64,000 bases of DNA, taken from NCBI RefSeq assembly GCF_027580225.2, contig NC_073354.2:28044001-28108000 (forward strand), in the 5' to 3' direction. Below are positions 1 to 12,638 of this stretch, one piece after another; position 1 is the stretch's first letter; each line of letters starts with the position of its first letter. This DNA comes from Misgurnus anguillicaudatus (taxonomy: Eukaryota > Chordata > Actinopteri > Cypriniformes > Cobitidae). Both the position numbers and the translations under genes were made by a program. Under the pieces are notes generated by a model. That model saw only the letters and a program-made list of their open reading frames with translations. It ran no database searches and was not told where the DNA came from.

Positions 1-171
1 TCAGCACGTTCCCGCTCCAGCCGCTCCCTCTCCTGACGCTCCCGTTCCTGGCGTTCTCTCTCGATGCGTTCCCGCTCCAGCATCTCTCGCTCCAGACGTT
101 CCCGCTCCTGCCGCTCGCGCTCAAGGCGTTCCCGCTCCTGCTCCTTCTGACGCTGGAGCTCTTGCAGCTGT
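1..171 (-). CDS. enah: enah (Mena) LERER-repeat exon, partial at window edge
   Basis: Read on the minus strand, this exon begins at 171 after a polypyrimidine-poor but valid acceptor (tccacttag) and runs open off the window edge. The first base completes an Arg codon started in the exon at 16998-17070. It encodes QLQELQRQKEQ followed by uninterrupted ERERLERER/ERERQERER-type repeats up to about residue 198. Among Ena/VASP proteins this Arg/Glu-rich LERER repeat is specific to Mena; VASP and EVL lack it. In mammals it is a highly charged helical stretch between EVH1 and the proline-rich core and mediates binding to the alpha5 integrin cytoplasmic tail. The exon is built from near-identical 15-bp units at DNA level, so its length may vary between alleles. 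The gene call is firm; the far end of the exon is not visible. Confidence 0.93.
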
Positions 172-786
172 CTAAGTGGACACAGACGAAAACTCATGTA
201 TTGCACCCTTGACCAGATGGGACATCTTAAAACACCGTCTAACCTGGAGGCAGGTGAGCATGTATTTGGGAAAGTGAGGCAGTGTCGTTACATAACAGGG
301 TTAGTTTGTAATCACTTCTTGGGGTGTCTATTCCCTTGACTGCATTATGGGAAAACAAATACAATTTTTCCCAGCGTCATGACGTTGGTAAATATGTAAA
401 GCTTGCAGTATTGAAAAATTACAGGGAGCATCCCATTGAAGTATGCACCTTGAGAGCAATGGGGACGGCTCATAGATTGCTACAGGGTTTAAACCTGTAT
501 GCTTTCAATTGCCATCTACAGTGTAACAACTAGGATAGACATTTCTATCAGTGTCAGTTTAAACATTTTACACAAATTATGGGATGTTATAATTTTCTAG
601 CAAAAATGTGTGAATTTATAGATATTATTTAATCACAAGTTAATCTAAATAATCTAAAATAATACAAAGAAATATTTAATATAGAATTTATTAAAACACA
701 TTTAACACAAATAAAAAATAGTTTGTATTCTTGGGATCAGTGGGTAGAGCAAAAGAAATGTATAGACTGAAGATACTTTAAGTCAC

Positions 787-1234
787 TTAAAGGATTAGTC
801 CATTTTCTAAACAAAAAAATCCAGATAATTTACTCACCACCATGTCATCCAAAATGTTGATGTCTTTCTTTGTTCAGTCGAGAAGAAATTATGTTTTTTG
901 AGGAAAACATTCCAGGATTTTTCTCATTTTAATGGACTTTAATGGACCCCAACACGTAACAGTTTAAATGCAGTTTAAAAATGCAGTTTCAAAGGACTCT
1001 AAACAATCTCAAACGAGGTATAAGGGTCTTATCTAGCAAAACGATTGTCATTTTTGGCAAGAAAAAGTGTTGGGGTCCATTAACGTCCATTAAAATGAGA
1101 AAAATCCTGGAGTGTTTTCCTCGGGAGGCATAATTTCTTCTCGACTGAGCAGGGAGAGACATCGGCGTTTTGGATGACATGGTGGTGAGTAAATTATCTG
1201 GATTTTTTTTTAAGAAAATGGACTAATCCTTTAA
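787..1234. mobile_element. Internally deleted copy of the 889-bp TTAAAGGATTAG MITE
   Basis: The element begins TTAAAGGATTAGTCC and ends with the inverted form GGACTAATCCTTTAA. The two arms of about 160 bp are inverted copies of each other. It shares arms with copies at 43519-44145, 44742-45630 and 53788-54676 but lacks most of the centre. Each end carries TTAA, which resembles piggyBac target use. I infer a non-autonomous DNA transposon; the superfamily is uncertain. Confidence 0.8.
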
Positions 1235-2343
1235 GACAAAAGCATTTGTCAAAGGCATAAATGCAAATGTTTTGTGATGGGGCCAGTAAATATATAGGCA
1301 AAGCAAATATAAATGTTTGTAGTTCATTAATACAAAACTGACTTGCTCTTATTCAGGTATTACTAATGTATTACTGATCATAACTGATAGCTATAATGCA
1401 GAGAGGGCAGTACATCACATCATCCTCAAGATGGCAGTATCCTCAAATGGGTCAACATAAAGTGTAAAAAGTGCCAACTTCAGCATCCAGCCCTGCTCAT
1501 GTGCAGATGTTCTGCTAAGTAAGGGTTTATGAAAGATTTGCTTGCCAATCCTCCGGTGTTTAATCAGTCATCCACCACATTATTATGCCCAGATTTACAC
1601 TCTAATTAAATTAAAGACCCAAAACCATTTACAGTGAAGACTTTTAATGAAAAAAATAGGGAGTTGTCTCACGGGTGCTAAAGGAGGACACAAGGAGAAC
1701 AAACCTGGACGGAGATGATTCATAAATCAAATCAAAAACACATAGCCTAATAAAACAAGAACATGGTGTGGTATCCTTCATGGGTGTGTAGCACACATCC
1801 TCTAAGGTTTTCCCATATTCAAACTTTATCAGATTAGTTGAAAAAACCATCAGACACATCTAACTGTCCTTATTGGGGTTTGCACTAAGATAATCTAATT
1901 CGGCTAGTTGTGACCCTCTCTTTAATAACTTCCCACACTTCTTTTCGATTGAATGGGTGTATATGATGTCATTTATTGGGACCCTGCCAGGCACACCTCC
2001 CATGCATTACTATAAAAAAACACCATGACAAACATCATCTCAGGTGTGGTGCCATCATGCCTCCACAAGTTTGAGGAGGAGAACAAAATAGATCCACACC
2101 TGAATGTTTAAAAAGACCCTGAAGAAAAATTAGTTATCAGGACAAAGGTACGAACGGACACAGTCACACCTGCAACGACAGACAGTGACTCTTACTGTGA
2201 ATGATACTAGGATAAGTCTAGGACAGGATATTCACAAATAAATACAAATGGGTGTTTTCCCAGGCAGGGCTTAAACTTAGTCCAAGACTAAAAAACATGC
2301 TTGAGCAGCAGTAATAACTGAAAACAGCTTGCACTCACATATC

Positions 2344-2735
2344 TTAAAGGGGCCATGGCATGAAAATCTGACATTTTCCATGTTTAAGTGCTATGATTGG
2401 GTCCCCAGTGCTTCTATCAACCTAGAAAATGTGAAAAAGATCAACCCAGTTACATCGTTTTGGTAAACCATACTCTACAAGCACATTAAAAAATAGGTTG
2501 TTGAATTTTGGCTCTCCTTATGATGTCATAAGGATATCTTATTATAATAATACCACCCCTTAATCTGCACTATCCAACCATAGCACTACCATTTAGTGCA
2601 GAGAAAAGCACAATTGAGTTTTAATTGCAACAAACCACCATCATTGTGATCAGTGTTTGAATTTCATCAGCTCATTTGCATTTTTAAGGACACCCAAAAC
2701 GGCACATTTTTGCACACACCTACAATTAACACTTA
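2344..2735 (+). mobile_element. Truncated copy of TTAAAGGGGCCATGGCATG repeat
   Basis: This shares its left end (TTAAAGGGGCCATGGCATG) and the caacctagaaaatgtgaaaa core with the repeats at 37566-39547 and 40950-41359. The right part is lost. It runs into a fragment (about 2735-2870) of the core of the 889-bp MITE family (caaacgaggcataagggtct). Confidence 0.75.
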
Positions 2736-2925
2736 ACTCAACATGTAACAGTTTTTTTCAACAGAGTTTCAAATGACTATAAACAATCCCAAACGAGGCA
2801 TAAGGGTCTTAACTAGCGAAACGATTATCATTTTTGACAAGAAAAATACAAAATATGTTGTGGGAGCACGCATAAAACATGATTTAAACAGTTCATATTT
2901 TTTAACACCTGCCATGTATGAACCA

Positions 2926-4208
2926 GTGTGAGGATAAAATTTTAAAGTGGCTTGATACCTGAAGATAAATATATCATTTTTCATTTCGTGTTGTTGATCA
3001 GAGGTGACGGGTCTTCAATGCGCAAATATAAAAGCACAGAGACATACCAGTATTTTTACAATGGGAAAGTCAGTCAAGTGTTTGTACATGGAATTTACCA
3101 AGACTTCGTGTTTTTAACTTTTCAGGGGATGGTTTAAAATGTTACAATCTGGTGTGAAGTTTTTTTAAAAACGCTGGCGGGGAAAGAGTTAATGGACTTT
3201 TTTATGGCGACAAGTCGAGCTTCATGCAGTCCGACACAGTCAGCAGTATCTTTCTCATTCAACACATTGTAAGTTATTTGAACAAACCATAATAATCATA
3301 TTAAACTACTACATGTATTCAGTATTGTTTTTGTTTTATGAAAATATTATTACATCGCTTCTTACGCACTAAGTGGAGACATGAGCTTATGAAATGACTT
3401 GCTTACTTTTTAAAGTATTTGCTTTTTCATTTAAAACAACAAATGTACGCGCAACCACATTACTATTATAAACATTAAGTAAGCAGATTATGTTGTATAT
3501 ATTCTGTACTGTAATCGCATTTTTGTAATAATATATAGTAGCAGAATAAATTAATCAGCATATTTTTATCAGCAAAATATTAGTAGTTTTTAAACAAATA
3601 TTGTATTTGAAGAGTTTCGTTGCAAAACGAGATAAATCCGTTTTTTTTAATTGTTCAGAAATCGCGTTTTTTGGTTGTGCATTCCAATTAATATCAATTC
3701 AACTGCAGTTGGCTTGTTTTGATTTAAACCTTCATAACTTAAAAAATACGGCTAAGTAGCACCATTAAAACAAAATAATAACATGATAACATAATAATAA
3801 ACATGTTTTGACAAAAATGTTAAAAAATCGATTTATCTCGTTTTGCAAAGAAACTCTTCATTTATTGTTTACTGGCAGTTTCTATGAAAGGTTTTACTGG
3901 ATGGATTTGTAAATACAGATCATAAGTACATGTGCGCCACATAGACATTCAGCTCTTGTGCATGGATTATGGTTAAAACAAATGTTTTGTAGAGATTTAC
4001 TGCGTTTGTATAAGCTTTTATGGCAACCCCTAACTGCACAAATTATGTCGGTCTTCCTGGATTTCATAATAAACCTTAAACATCCACTCAAAAAGGCACA
4101 CTTGTGTCCTTCGCAACAGACTACCATTAGCTTTAGTGGCTCACCGGAAGTTATAAACAAGAAAGCTCAAAGATGGCGGCGCCCACATTTACGTCAAGAA
4201 ACAGGTGG
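2926..4208 (+). mobile_element. Copy of a ~1.1-kb transposon with a nested MITE
   Basis: This matches the element at 10493-11620 over nearly its whole length: it shares tatgaaccagtgtgaggat at the left, a ttactggatggat segment in the middle and aagatggcggc near the right end. Relative to that copy it carries an extra 251-bp inverted-repeat insert at 3609-3859. I recognise no transposase; it is probably a non-autonomous DNA element. Confidence 0.72.
3609..3859. mobile_element. Nested foldback MITE with GAAGAGTTTC termini
   Basis: The left end GAAGAGTTTCGTTGCAAAAC and the right end, its inverse (gttttgcaaagaaactcttc), form near-perfect terminal repeats extending through acgagataaat. The homologous position of the copy at 10493-11620 lacks it and reads gtatttattg, so the pre-insertion site is known. 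The target duplication is short (2-4 bp, possibly ATTT). Confidence 0.8.
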
Positions 4209-4297
4209 ATATCATTGTTTTGTCTCAAGTATTGTTTTTGTACTTTACTTTAATGTCCTAATATAGCTAAGGTCTAGTCCTGACATAATCGAAACCC

Positions 4298-4376
4298 TGT
4301 CGTTCCTTAAGAATTAAACCCATAAACTTTTGAGCTGCTAATGCAACCCTGTACCAACTAAGCTACAGTAACACTT
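4298..4376 (-). repeat. tRNA-derived SINE head
   Basis: On the minus strand an A-box-like TAGCTTAGTTGG is followed after about 35 nt by a B-box-like GGGTTTAATTC, in the spacing of a tRNA gene. The flanks do not pair into an acceptor stem. It resembles the polymerase III head of the tRNA-derived SINEs common in cyprinids and is similar to the one at 63281-63375. No intact tRNA is claimed. Confidence 0.55.
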
Positions 4377-5445
4377 TGATACTAAGAGAATCCACAAGGG
4401 CCGTAGTATCATACCGGTCCTCCTAAAGGAGCTCCACGTGCTTGGTCTACTGCCCGAATTCTGCATGTTCGCTTAATTTAGTCGTCCTGTATACCTTGTT
4501 TCCCAGAGGGTGTATACTGAACCGCTCCATTATGAAATACTGTTGAGGCGTGGATTGCTAAGAGCATGTCCCACTTCCTCCAAATCCCTACTGAGCCCGA
4601 GACATGCTCAGAGATGTAATTAAAGAGCAGAGGAAAGCTTGTTCACGGCCGCATTAATACACTACCCCCAAAGACCACGGCAGCCACATCGGAGCCAGCC
4701 GTAAGTTGGGTACTACAGCAGGCTCCCTACAGAGGCGCTGGCAGAACATTAAAAAGGAACGATGTAAAAATGGACATTTGAGGCCTATGTTTAATTTAAG
4801 ACACTGGTTGGGGTGGGTGATCGCGAAACATGGGTCAGATGTGGTTAACGGTTCATGATGCAACAGCAATGCAATCCCACCGGCCTTTAAGTATGAGGTG
4901 AAGAGGTCGCTGTAACATCAAGGGCTTCTTGTTTTCGCAGCAGTTACAGGTTATGGAAAAAAACCGCAAAAATAAACAATGCTTTAAACCAAATTGGTGT
5001 CTGACCAACAGGAAAAAGGACTTCTTTTTTAAATAGGAGGGACCCCCGGATTGCATTTCTGTTGAGCACTTTATGAGGCATACACATTCCCTGGCATACG
5101 AGATCATAATATTCTGAAATAACGAGCAGCCGAAACACTTAAAATTAGAAACTATGAAAGGGCCAAAATATGGGGCCGTGGGGTTCATCAACCTGGCTGG
5201 TAGACTAAAGACATAGCTTGGCTTTTTATTGACTTTAAACGCTGTTTTCCTATGCATCACCCTTTTTAGATCATCATGTTCTGAGAAACATGTACTCTGG
5301 TTCTACAACATTCCTGTGCTACTATGTAATAAACCCTTTCAACCAATTGTTTGAACATAGACAGAAATGGTGTGCCCTCAAAGGTACGGTGCATTTTTTT
5401 GGTTCCAATGCAATGAAATGAATCCCAGTGATGCCACATTATGTC

Positions 5446-6696
5446 TAGAGCCCGACCGATATGCATTTTTTGGGGCCGATGCCGATACAGATATTAGGGA
5501 GTAAAAAAAGACAGATAACTATATATCGGCCGATATTCTTAATGTGCATATTATAGTACAGTACACATATACTACACTATATTATACTACAATACTGTAC
5601 ATAGAATACACTATATACATTAACAGAATATACTATATATAAATAAATACAGTTTTTGCAATGATCACTCCAAATGTGGTGATCAAACACTTAAAATGAC
5701 GTGACAAAGACTGTAGGCAGGTGTGTTTAACAGTTAACAGTAAACTTTATTATCCAAAATGATTCTGATAAAAGTGCACAAAACGGTAAACTTGACTTAT
5801 TATAAATAACTTTAAAACACAGCTGTACCCCAACAGACTGCGCGCCAGTTTAAACGAGTCCTTTCTCCACCTCGCGTCATTTCTCCCGCTTGCGTTTTAA
5901 ACAACTCGCAAGTGGGCAAAAGAGACGGATTAAAAACACCAAATGTAAACAGGAATGTCATGTGTCTCTCTCGTCCACTTATAATCCAATCGACCAAAGC
6001 CTGTCTTAATATATGTTGTGAAGAAACCGCGTGACTGCCACCACCTGAACTGAGAGACTAGCCGTTTCTCAATGTCAAGGAAGGATCCTCGGAAGCTAGA
6101 ATTTCGAGGATGCTACGTCATCGACGTCCGTCGAAGGACTGTTCCAATGTCGAGGATCCTTGAAATTTCAGCCAAGGACTGAGTCCTTCGTTCGAGAAAT
6201 ATCCCATATACAGGAAAGGATGCAAATTTGTATCCTTCCCGCTCTTCACGCGCTGAAATCACCCACAATCCTATGCGCGCAGCACCGAAAGCACACCTTT
6301 CAATCACGCAATGACGTGCACTTGCTAGCCTGTTCCATTTAACGTGTTTGAATGCTTCAAAAGGAGCCTCGCCTAGCCTCTGAAGGAAGTGACTTGAAAG
6401 GACTAGTCCTGCCAAGGAAGTATCCTTGACATTGGGAAACGGCTAATGACTGAAGTGAAGGGGGTGGGGGATTGGCTGGTGTCACTACAGTGAGTGACCT
6501 GGGTCACCATTAGCAACCAAGAGAGCGCGCTCTGCTGGACAAACAAGTACTTACATCTTTCAAAAGCATTAATTTGTTCTTTAAGAAATGTTTATATCGG
6601 CTGCATATCTGCGGCTTATATGCCGATACAGATATATCTGCAACATGCTCATATGGGTCGATAAAATCGGCAAAACGATAAAACGGTCAGGCTCTA
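5446..6696. mobile_element. hAT-type element with 8-bp target duplication
   Basis: The termini are TAGAGCCCGACCG and CGGTCAGGCTCTA, an imperfect inverted repeat. Identical 8-bp flanks ATTATGTC (5438-5445 and 6697-6704) are a perfect target duplication of the size made by hAT transposases. The interior holds repeats of the gccgat motif and no recognisable transposase, so it is non-autonomous. Another MITE is nested at 6061-6443. Confidence 0.88.
6061..6443. mobile_element. MITE nested inside the hAT element
   Basis: The left end gccgtttctcaatgtcaagg and the right end ccttgacattgggaaacggc are inverted repeats, with a TA dinucleotide at each boundary, as for Tc1/mariner-like insertion. A second palindromic layer (aaggatcctcg, cgaggatcctt) is inside the left half. 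The open frames in it carry no known domain. Confidence 0.72.
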
Positions 6697-7221
6697 ATTA
6701 TGTCATGTTTTGGGGAAGGCTAAAGCATTTCTACATCAACTAGGTAACTAGGTTACATAAACCCTTTTTACGAGAGATAACGGAAGAAAACGCTTCCAGG
6801 ATTTGTCCGGGATCGTTTGATTTTTGGTTCATTTACACTGCCAATGATTTTCTGGAATCTATGTGTGCATGTATTCGGACACATACCGTAAAGATCCTCT
6901 AAAAACGCGTGACATATTTCATAAAAGGCTCTGTTTACACAAGCGTGTTGGTCAATCGAATAACAAGTGAACGAGAGAGACACATGTCCGTTCACACCTG
7001 GTGTTTTAATCAGTCTCTTTTGTCCACTTTCGGCCGCCTCTGTCCTGAAAACGTTGTCATTAAAAGACGTGCGGGATAAATGACAAGTTTAAGTTGGGGC
7101 TGTTGTGTTTTTAGTAAACATGCTACACAATGTTTTGTACATTTATATGTAAAAGCTTTCTCTTATATTTTAGAGCAATTGATGAAATTAGTTTGCACAA
7201 CTTTCACACGCTCGTAAAATT

Positions 7222-7620
7222 AAACTAAAATTAAAAAGGCGGAAAGCAGCCGCTTTAGTTTTATCAATGATAGTCTAATGCAACGTTGAGACCAGCTGCG
7301 TCAAGCGCGAGTGATTTCAATGTTAAGTCAATATAAAGACGCATTGACGCGCATCTGGAGGTCTCACGGCACGAATGAGGCATTTAGCATGACGCGGTAG
7401 ACGCGATTCCGCCTCATTCGCTTGTAGTGACGTGATTACAGGAAGCAAGCAGAGTCGCAGAAGCCCCTCCCATGATGCAAATTTTCGCGTGAATGTCTCG
7501 ATGACTAGAATTTCACGCGCGGCTTACACGTGTGAATGAAGCGAGTAATCAAATGTTCAAGTGGCAAACTAGACGGGGTAGATGCGAATTTGACGTCTCA
7601 AAAGCGGCTGGTGAACCCAC
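7222..7620. repeat. Probable MITE remnant rich in gacgcg motifs
   Basis: The left edge (ggcggaaagcagccgcttt) and right edge (aaagcggctggtgaaccc) are partly inverted copies. The interior, with cgcgattccgcctcattcgc, resembles the element at 57563-57823. I cannot define a target duplication. Confidence 0.45.
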
Positions 7621-8405
7621 GGTAAAGATCGCACCGAACACTGGGTTTGAGCTAAAAGTCAGCACCAATTGATTAACATTGTGCTCGTTACATCACACTT
7701 TAGATCAATAGGTGGTCTTTGTGGCTGTTCAAACACATGTGACCACATGAGCGTCTACACCACAAAAGCAATCCGGCCGAATGAGTTTTTGACTACCACT
7801 AAGGTGGTCGAAAGTGGATGAGCTCAAAACATTTAACACCACATTTAATCATTTTTGTCGTCTTCCACTTGTGATCCGATCTACGCATCTTAATACCAGG
7901 TGTAAACAGCCCCAAAAACGAGACACACTGGAGACCTGAGATAGACTTTGGACACTGAAATGTAGAAAACGCTGACATAGAGACCAAATTTGCTTACTTT
8001 TGTGCACAAACATCCCCACTCTTCTGTATGGAATGAAGGCTTAAAAAAGGCAAACATGCAGCACATCCATTTATTGGCGTCTTCTTTCCTGACATCAGTT
8101 ACCAAGGTAACAGTAGCTAAGTGAATGTAGGCGGCTTTCAGCCTGATTCAGAACATCTTCCAACAACTTACTACAACACTGTCTAAAGCCTGTAGGACTT
8201 CACTGAATTTAAAAAGGGTGAAGGTAAAAAATACGTTTGTAAAATACTATGTTTGACGAGAATAAAAATGAAGCTGTAAAAACTTTGAGAAAATATGCAA
8301 GCTTCACATATTACTATTGCTCATATGTTCATAGTTGTTAACCACTCATATACGCTACGCATTAAACTTTTGCGTGTAACTCACTTTGCAACGTTTGTTT
8401 ACCAA

Positions 8406-8591
8406 ACAAGTGCCTGCTGCACATGCGTCAAAACCGTTTATGATAAAAGAGTTGCTCACGTTCACAAAATACACGCAAGGCACTCCCTTAACAGTAAACT
8501 CTGATTACGCATGAGATTATGTGAGTATCAAGCAAACGCGAGCGTCTCTTTTATCATAAACCCTTTAGATGCGTCTGCAGCAGGCACTTAT
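8406..8591. repeat. Inverted repeat, ~45-bp arms
   Basis: The arm at 8406-8451 (aagtgcctgctgcacatgcg through tatgataaaagag) is inverted at 8546-8591 (ctcttttatcataaac through gcagcaggcactt), enclosing about 95 bp. It is a likely small foldback MITE; the flanks show no clear duplication. Confidence 0.6.
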
Positions 8592-9927
8592 TTTGACAAG
8601 ACACGTGATGAACACATGATCTCTCGATGCGCAGAACACATATTTTGAAATGACGAACCACATACATGACGGGCTACATACATGTTGTGACGAACTTGCA
8701 TCGAGCACCCTCGAAAAAAAGTCACCGGCCGCCACTGATGAATATTGGGGAAAATGAAAAAAAAAAGTGTTGTAAATGAAAGATTTGGGCTCAGCTCACT
8801 GGTGTACTTAAACACAGACGGGTTCGATCAGAGAGAAAAATTATATCCAAATGTACTACATGTCAAAAACACAGGATGTGGGCTTGTATTTCTGTGGGAA
8901 CAGAATTAACATTGAGAAATGACAGACATCTGGATATGGATGCTGAATTATCTGATTGCATTATAGTACTGATGTGTAAAGAAGTGGCAACGAATATGAC
9001 AATCAGCTTTAAATTATGTCAAAAAAAAAAAACTATATCTTTGCTCATGTAGTCCTTTGGAAACCATAATCTGGTGTGTCCTGGCATCGAAGAGACAATC
9101 AAATATTTATTTCTCATTGCCTAATATGCCACAAAATCATTTCTGAGGTCTTTCGAGCATGTTCTATCATTTCAACAATCCATTTCAAGTTTCCAGAAGT
9201 GCTCGAGCCACTAATTCAAAACATGTGTGCGCTAAAACGCACCAAAATTAAGACAGAAACAATACAATTTAGAAATAAAAGTAAAACCCAAAATTGCTTT
9301 AGGAGAAGAAACACATTCTTGGTCTTTAATTTTAAACATAATGGTTCTTTCATACAAACACACAAAAATGGACACTGACACATACTAAAGGAATTCAGAT
9401 GTGAAACCACTGGTGGGTAAAAACGAGATCAGAACTAGAGACGAGTCCACTTAAAGTTTCCATATTAAGTGTCAAATTTCACTTTTCTCTCTGTGTATCT
9501 CAATGGTATCCAACACAACAATGCCATACTTGAGTGATAATTAAATATTTGCACACTAGACGCTATAGGTTTAGGCAACATAGCAAAAATATCTTTTATC
9601 TTTAGACATTATTTATGTTATACATCTTAATTTTACTTGTTTGAAGAAGACGTTTGGAAGAATAATCCACAGGACGCAAATTTCACGTGCACCTGACGCA
9701 AATTTCCCGCGCACGTGACACGAATTCCATACGCAAATGACGCGAATTTCATGCGCAAATGACGCGAGGTAACTGAAATGTACAAGAGTCTAATTACGCG
9801 CAATTTATTCACTTCATTCGCATCTGGTGTATACGCACAATCAGTCTAATGCTGTGTACACACAAAAGCTAAATCAATAATTTGCACAAGTAGATTATAT
9901 ACATAGTCAATGCAAAGACGCAAACAG

Positions 9928-11728
9928 ATGCGAATTCACACTGGGTGACACAGATTACACAAATTGGGTGACGTGATTACAGCAAAATGTAAAGTCATTC
10001 GCATGATGCCTTGTTGTGCATTCCAATCAGTGAAGAGCACCTGGTTGTATAAGAAAACGTAGGAGAACATTGTTTACATTTGCGTGCCTGATGCAAAAAA
10101 CTAACTACCCGCAAGTAAACTAGAGAGGGTAGCGCGACACACATATTTACTACTTTTGTGACGCAAATTTGCACTGGACGACGCAGATTACACAAATTGA
10201 GCACCATGATTACAGCAAAATGAAGAGTAATTCACATGATGCATTGTTGCGCAAGCCAATCAGCGAAGAACGCCCAGTTGTATAAGAAAATGATGAAGAG
10301 CATTGTTTACATTTGCGCGAGTGATGGAAAAACAAACTACCCCGCAAGTAATCTAGAGCGAGTAGCGCAACACACATATTTACTACTTTTGTGACGCAAA
10401 TTTGCACTGGACGACGCAGATTACGCAAATTGGGCGACATGATTACAGCAAAATGTCACGCAAGCCAATCAGCGAAGAACGCCCAGTTGTATCCACACTA
10501 TTCCTACGCCCCATGACGCTTTGCGCGAATTGTGGGTGCGACTTCCGGCGCGTACTGTCACTGGACCAGAGCCGGTGATTTCCATGATGATTACGGTCAT
10601 AATTTCATGTATGAACCAGTGTGAGGATGAAATTAAGAAGTGTCCTGATACATCAAGATATATTCAATCATTTCATGTTGTTCCTCGGGGGTGACGGATC
10701 TTCAATGTGCAAATAAAAGCACAGAGACATGCCGTATCTCTACAGTGGGACAGTCAGTCGAGTGTTTAATACATGCAATATACAGAGACTTCTTGTTTTT
10801 AAACGTTTCAGGTGATGGTTTAAAATGTCACAACTGTCCCTGGTGTGAGGTTTTTTTAAACGGCAATTTTAATCGACTTATCGAGCTTTTATGGCTACAC
10901 ATCAAGCTTCACGCGATCTGACAGCAACAGTAACTTATGCTTCTCATTCAATACAATGTAAGTTACCAAACCATAATAAACATATTAAACTCCTATTACA
11001 TGTTTTCAGTTTGTTTTATGAAAATATTATACAGTAAATAAGACATGAGCTTATGAAATTATTTGCTTAAGAAATTCATTTAAAACACAACAAAAGTAAC
11101 GGTATGCGTAAACACATCACAAACTATTATAAACATTAACTAATAAGCAGTTAATGTCGTAGGCTATATATTATGTACTGTAATCTCATTTTTGTAATAA
11201 TATATAGTAGCAGAATAAATAAATCAGCATATTTTTATCTGCATAATATGTTGTTTTTGAATAATTATTGTATTTATTGTTCACTGTCAGTTTGTATGAA
11301 CGGTTTTACTGGATGGATGTGTGGATACAGTTAATAGATGCACGTGCGCCAAATAAACATTCAGTTCTTGTGCATGTATTATAGTAAAAACAACTGTTTT
11401 GTAAAGATTTACTGCGTTTGTATCATCTATTATGTTAACCCCTAACTGCACAAATTATGCCGGTCTTCCTGGATTTCATAATAAGCATTAAAATGCCAGT
11501 CAAAATGTCAGACTCGTATCCCTCGCAATAGGACTACTATTAGCTGTAGTGCCTCACCGGAAGTTTTACCCATGTGAGCTCAAGATGGCGGCACCCGCAT
11601 TTACGTCAGGGATAGTGTGGATAAGAAAATGTAGAAAAGCATTGTTTACATTTGCCCGAGTGAAGCGAAAAACATCCTACGAATAAACCAGAGCGAGTAG
11701 TGCGACACACATATTCACTACTTTTGTG
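9928..11728. repeat. Three tandem 233-bp units, third one interrupted
   Basis: Unit 1 (9928-10160) and unit 2 (10161-10393) are about 233 bp and clearly similar. Unit 3 starts at 10394, has a roughly 28-bp deletion (aaaatgtcacgcaagcc), is split at 10492 and resumes at 11621-11728. Shared landmarks are gacgacgcagatta, cagttgtataagaaaa and tactacttttgtg. The split is caused by the insertion at 10493-11620. Similar minus-strand open frames in units 1 and 2 reflect the DNA duplication, not a gene. Confidence 0.82.
10493..11620 (+). mobile_element. 1.13-kb element inserted into the tandem array
   Basis: The termini CCACACTATTCC and GGATAGTGTGG are inverted repeats. The flanking array sequence joins as cagttgt-at-aagaaa when the element is removed, with AT shared on both sides. 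A related copy is at 2926-4208. I recognise no transposase. Confidence 0.8.
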
Positions 11729-12499
11729 GTGTGTACATACATTCCTCTCAGCACAAGACACCTGTACGTGTTTGAGTATGTGACCTTCAATTTACTTTAT
11801 CTTCAGCATGCCCTGAACAAGTCATTAACACTATCATGGTCCTCAGGCCCATCTGACAGAACTACCAAATTCGTCTCCTGACAGCAAGCAGAAGGCCCGT
11901 TGGATGTTTATAAATGATTGTGAGCAACCTGCCACTCATTCCTTTCGGCTCCTCTCTATCTCAGCAAGACTGGCCGACATTGTATCAGGTTTGCATCACG
12001 AGATGACATCAGATGCTAAGCATGCACCCAGTTCCATTGACTGCAATAGCTAAATATGGCTGTGGGCCGGCACGCAGCGGTCGGTGGGCGGCAGGAGGCC
12101 AGCTCCATTACACGCACTCAAAGACATTCTTTCAGAGAATGTGAGACCTCCGCTTTCTGGCTGATCTTTCACAGACAGGGGAATATGTCCTAATAAGGAA
12201 CATTTCCACTATATATATATATATACACTATGGCACCTGGCTGGCTGATGATCACAAACTGTTAGAATGTATGAATGACTCTTTCGACGTCCTTAACAGG
12301 ATAGCATCTTGCAAAACCGACTAGTCAGTGAATTGCTTGAATGACTAGTGGTCTTAAGAAAGACCCGTGTTATTAGGATGAGAGGAGAACTGAGATATGA
12401 GAAAGTCTGACGGTGCAAACGTAGTGTAACAGCTGAGACACAGCAAGCTGTCATAACTAATTGTGCTAATGAAAGTGCTAAATATATAACAAAAAGTCA
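11621..12499. other. Non-coding stretch, nothing specific
   Basis: After the end of the third 233-bp unit (11728) there is unremarkable intronic sequence with a short (ta)7-like tract at 12211-12226. I see no gene, RNA or defined element. Confidence 0.6.
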
Positions 12500-12597
12500 T
12501 TTTAGATGGATGGACAGATGGACAGATGAACAGATTGATGGGCTGGATTGATGGGTGGAATAGACAGACAGACGGATGGAATAGATTAGATATACAC

Positions 12598-12638
<41 letters not shown>

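Noticed and set aside
4853..5260. Minus-strand frame of 135 codons, the longest outside the satellite
   Set aside because: No domain, signal peptide or splice context was recognised; a frame of this length is expected by chance in 64 kb.
9995..10440. Pair of similar minus-strand frames of about 70 codons
   Set aside because: They lie in adjacent 233-bp tandem units and mirror the DNA duplication.
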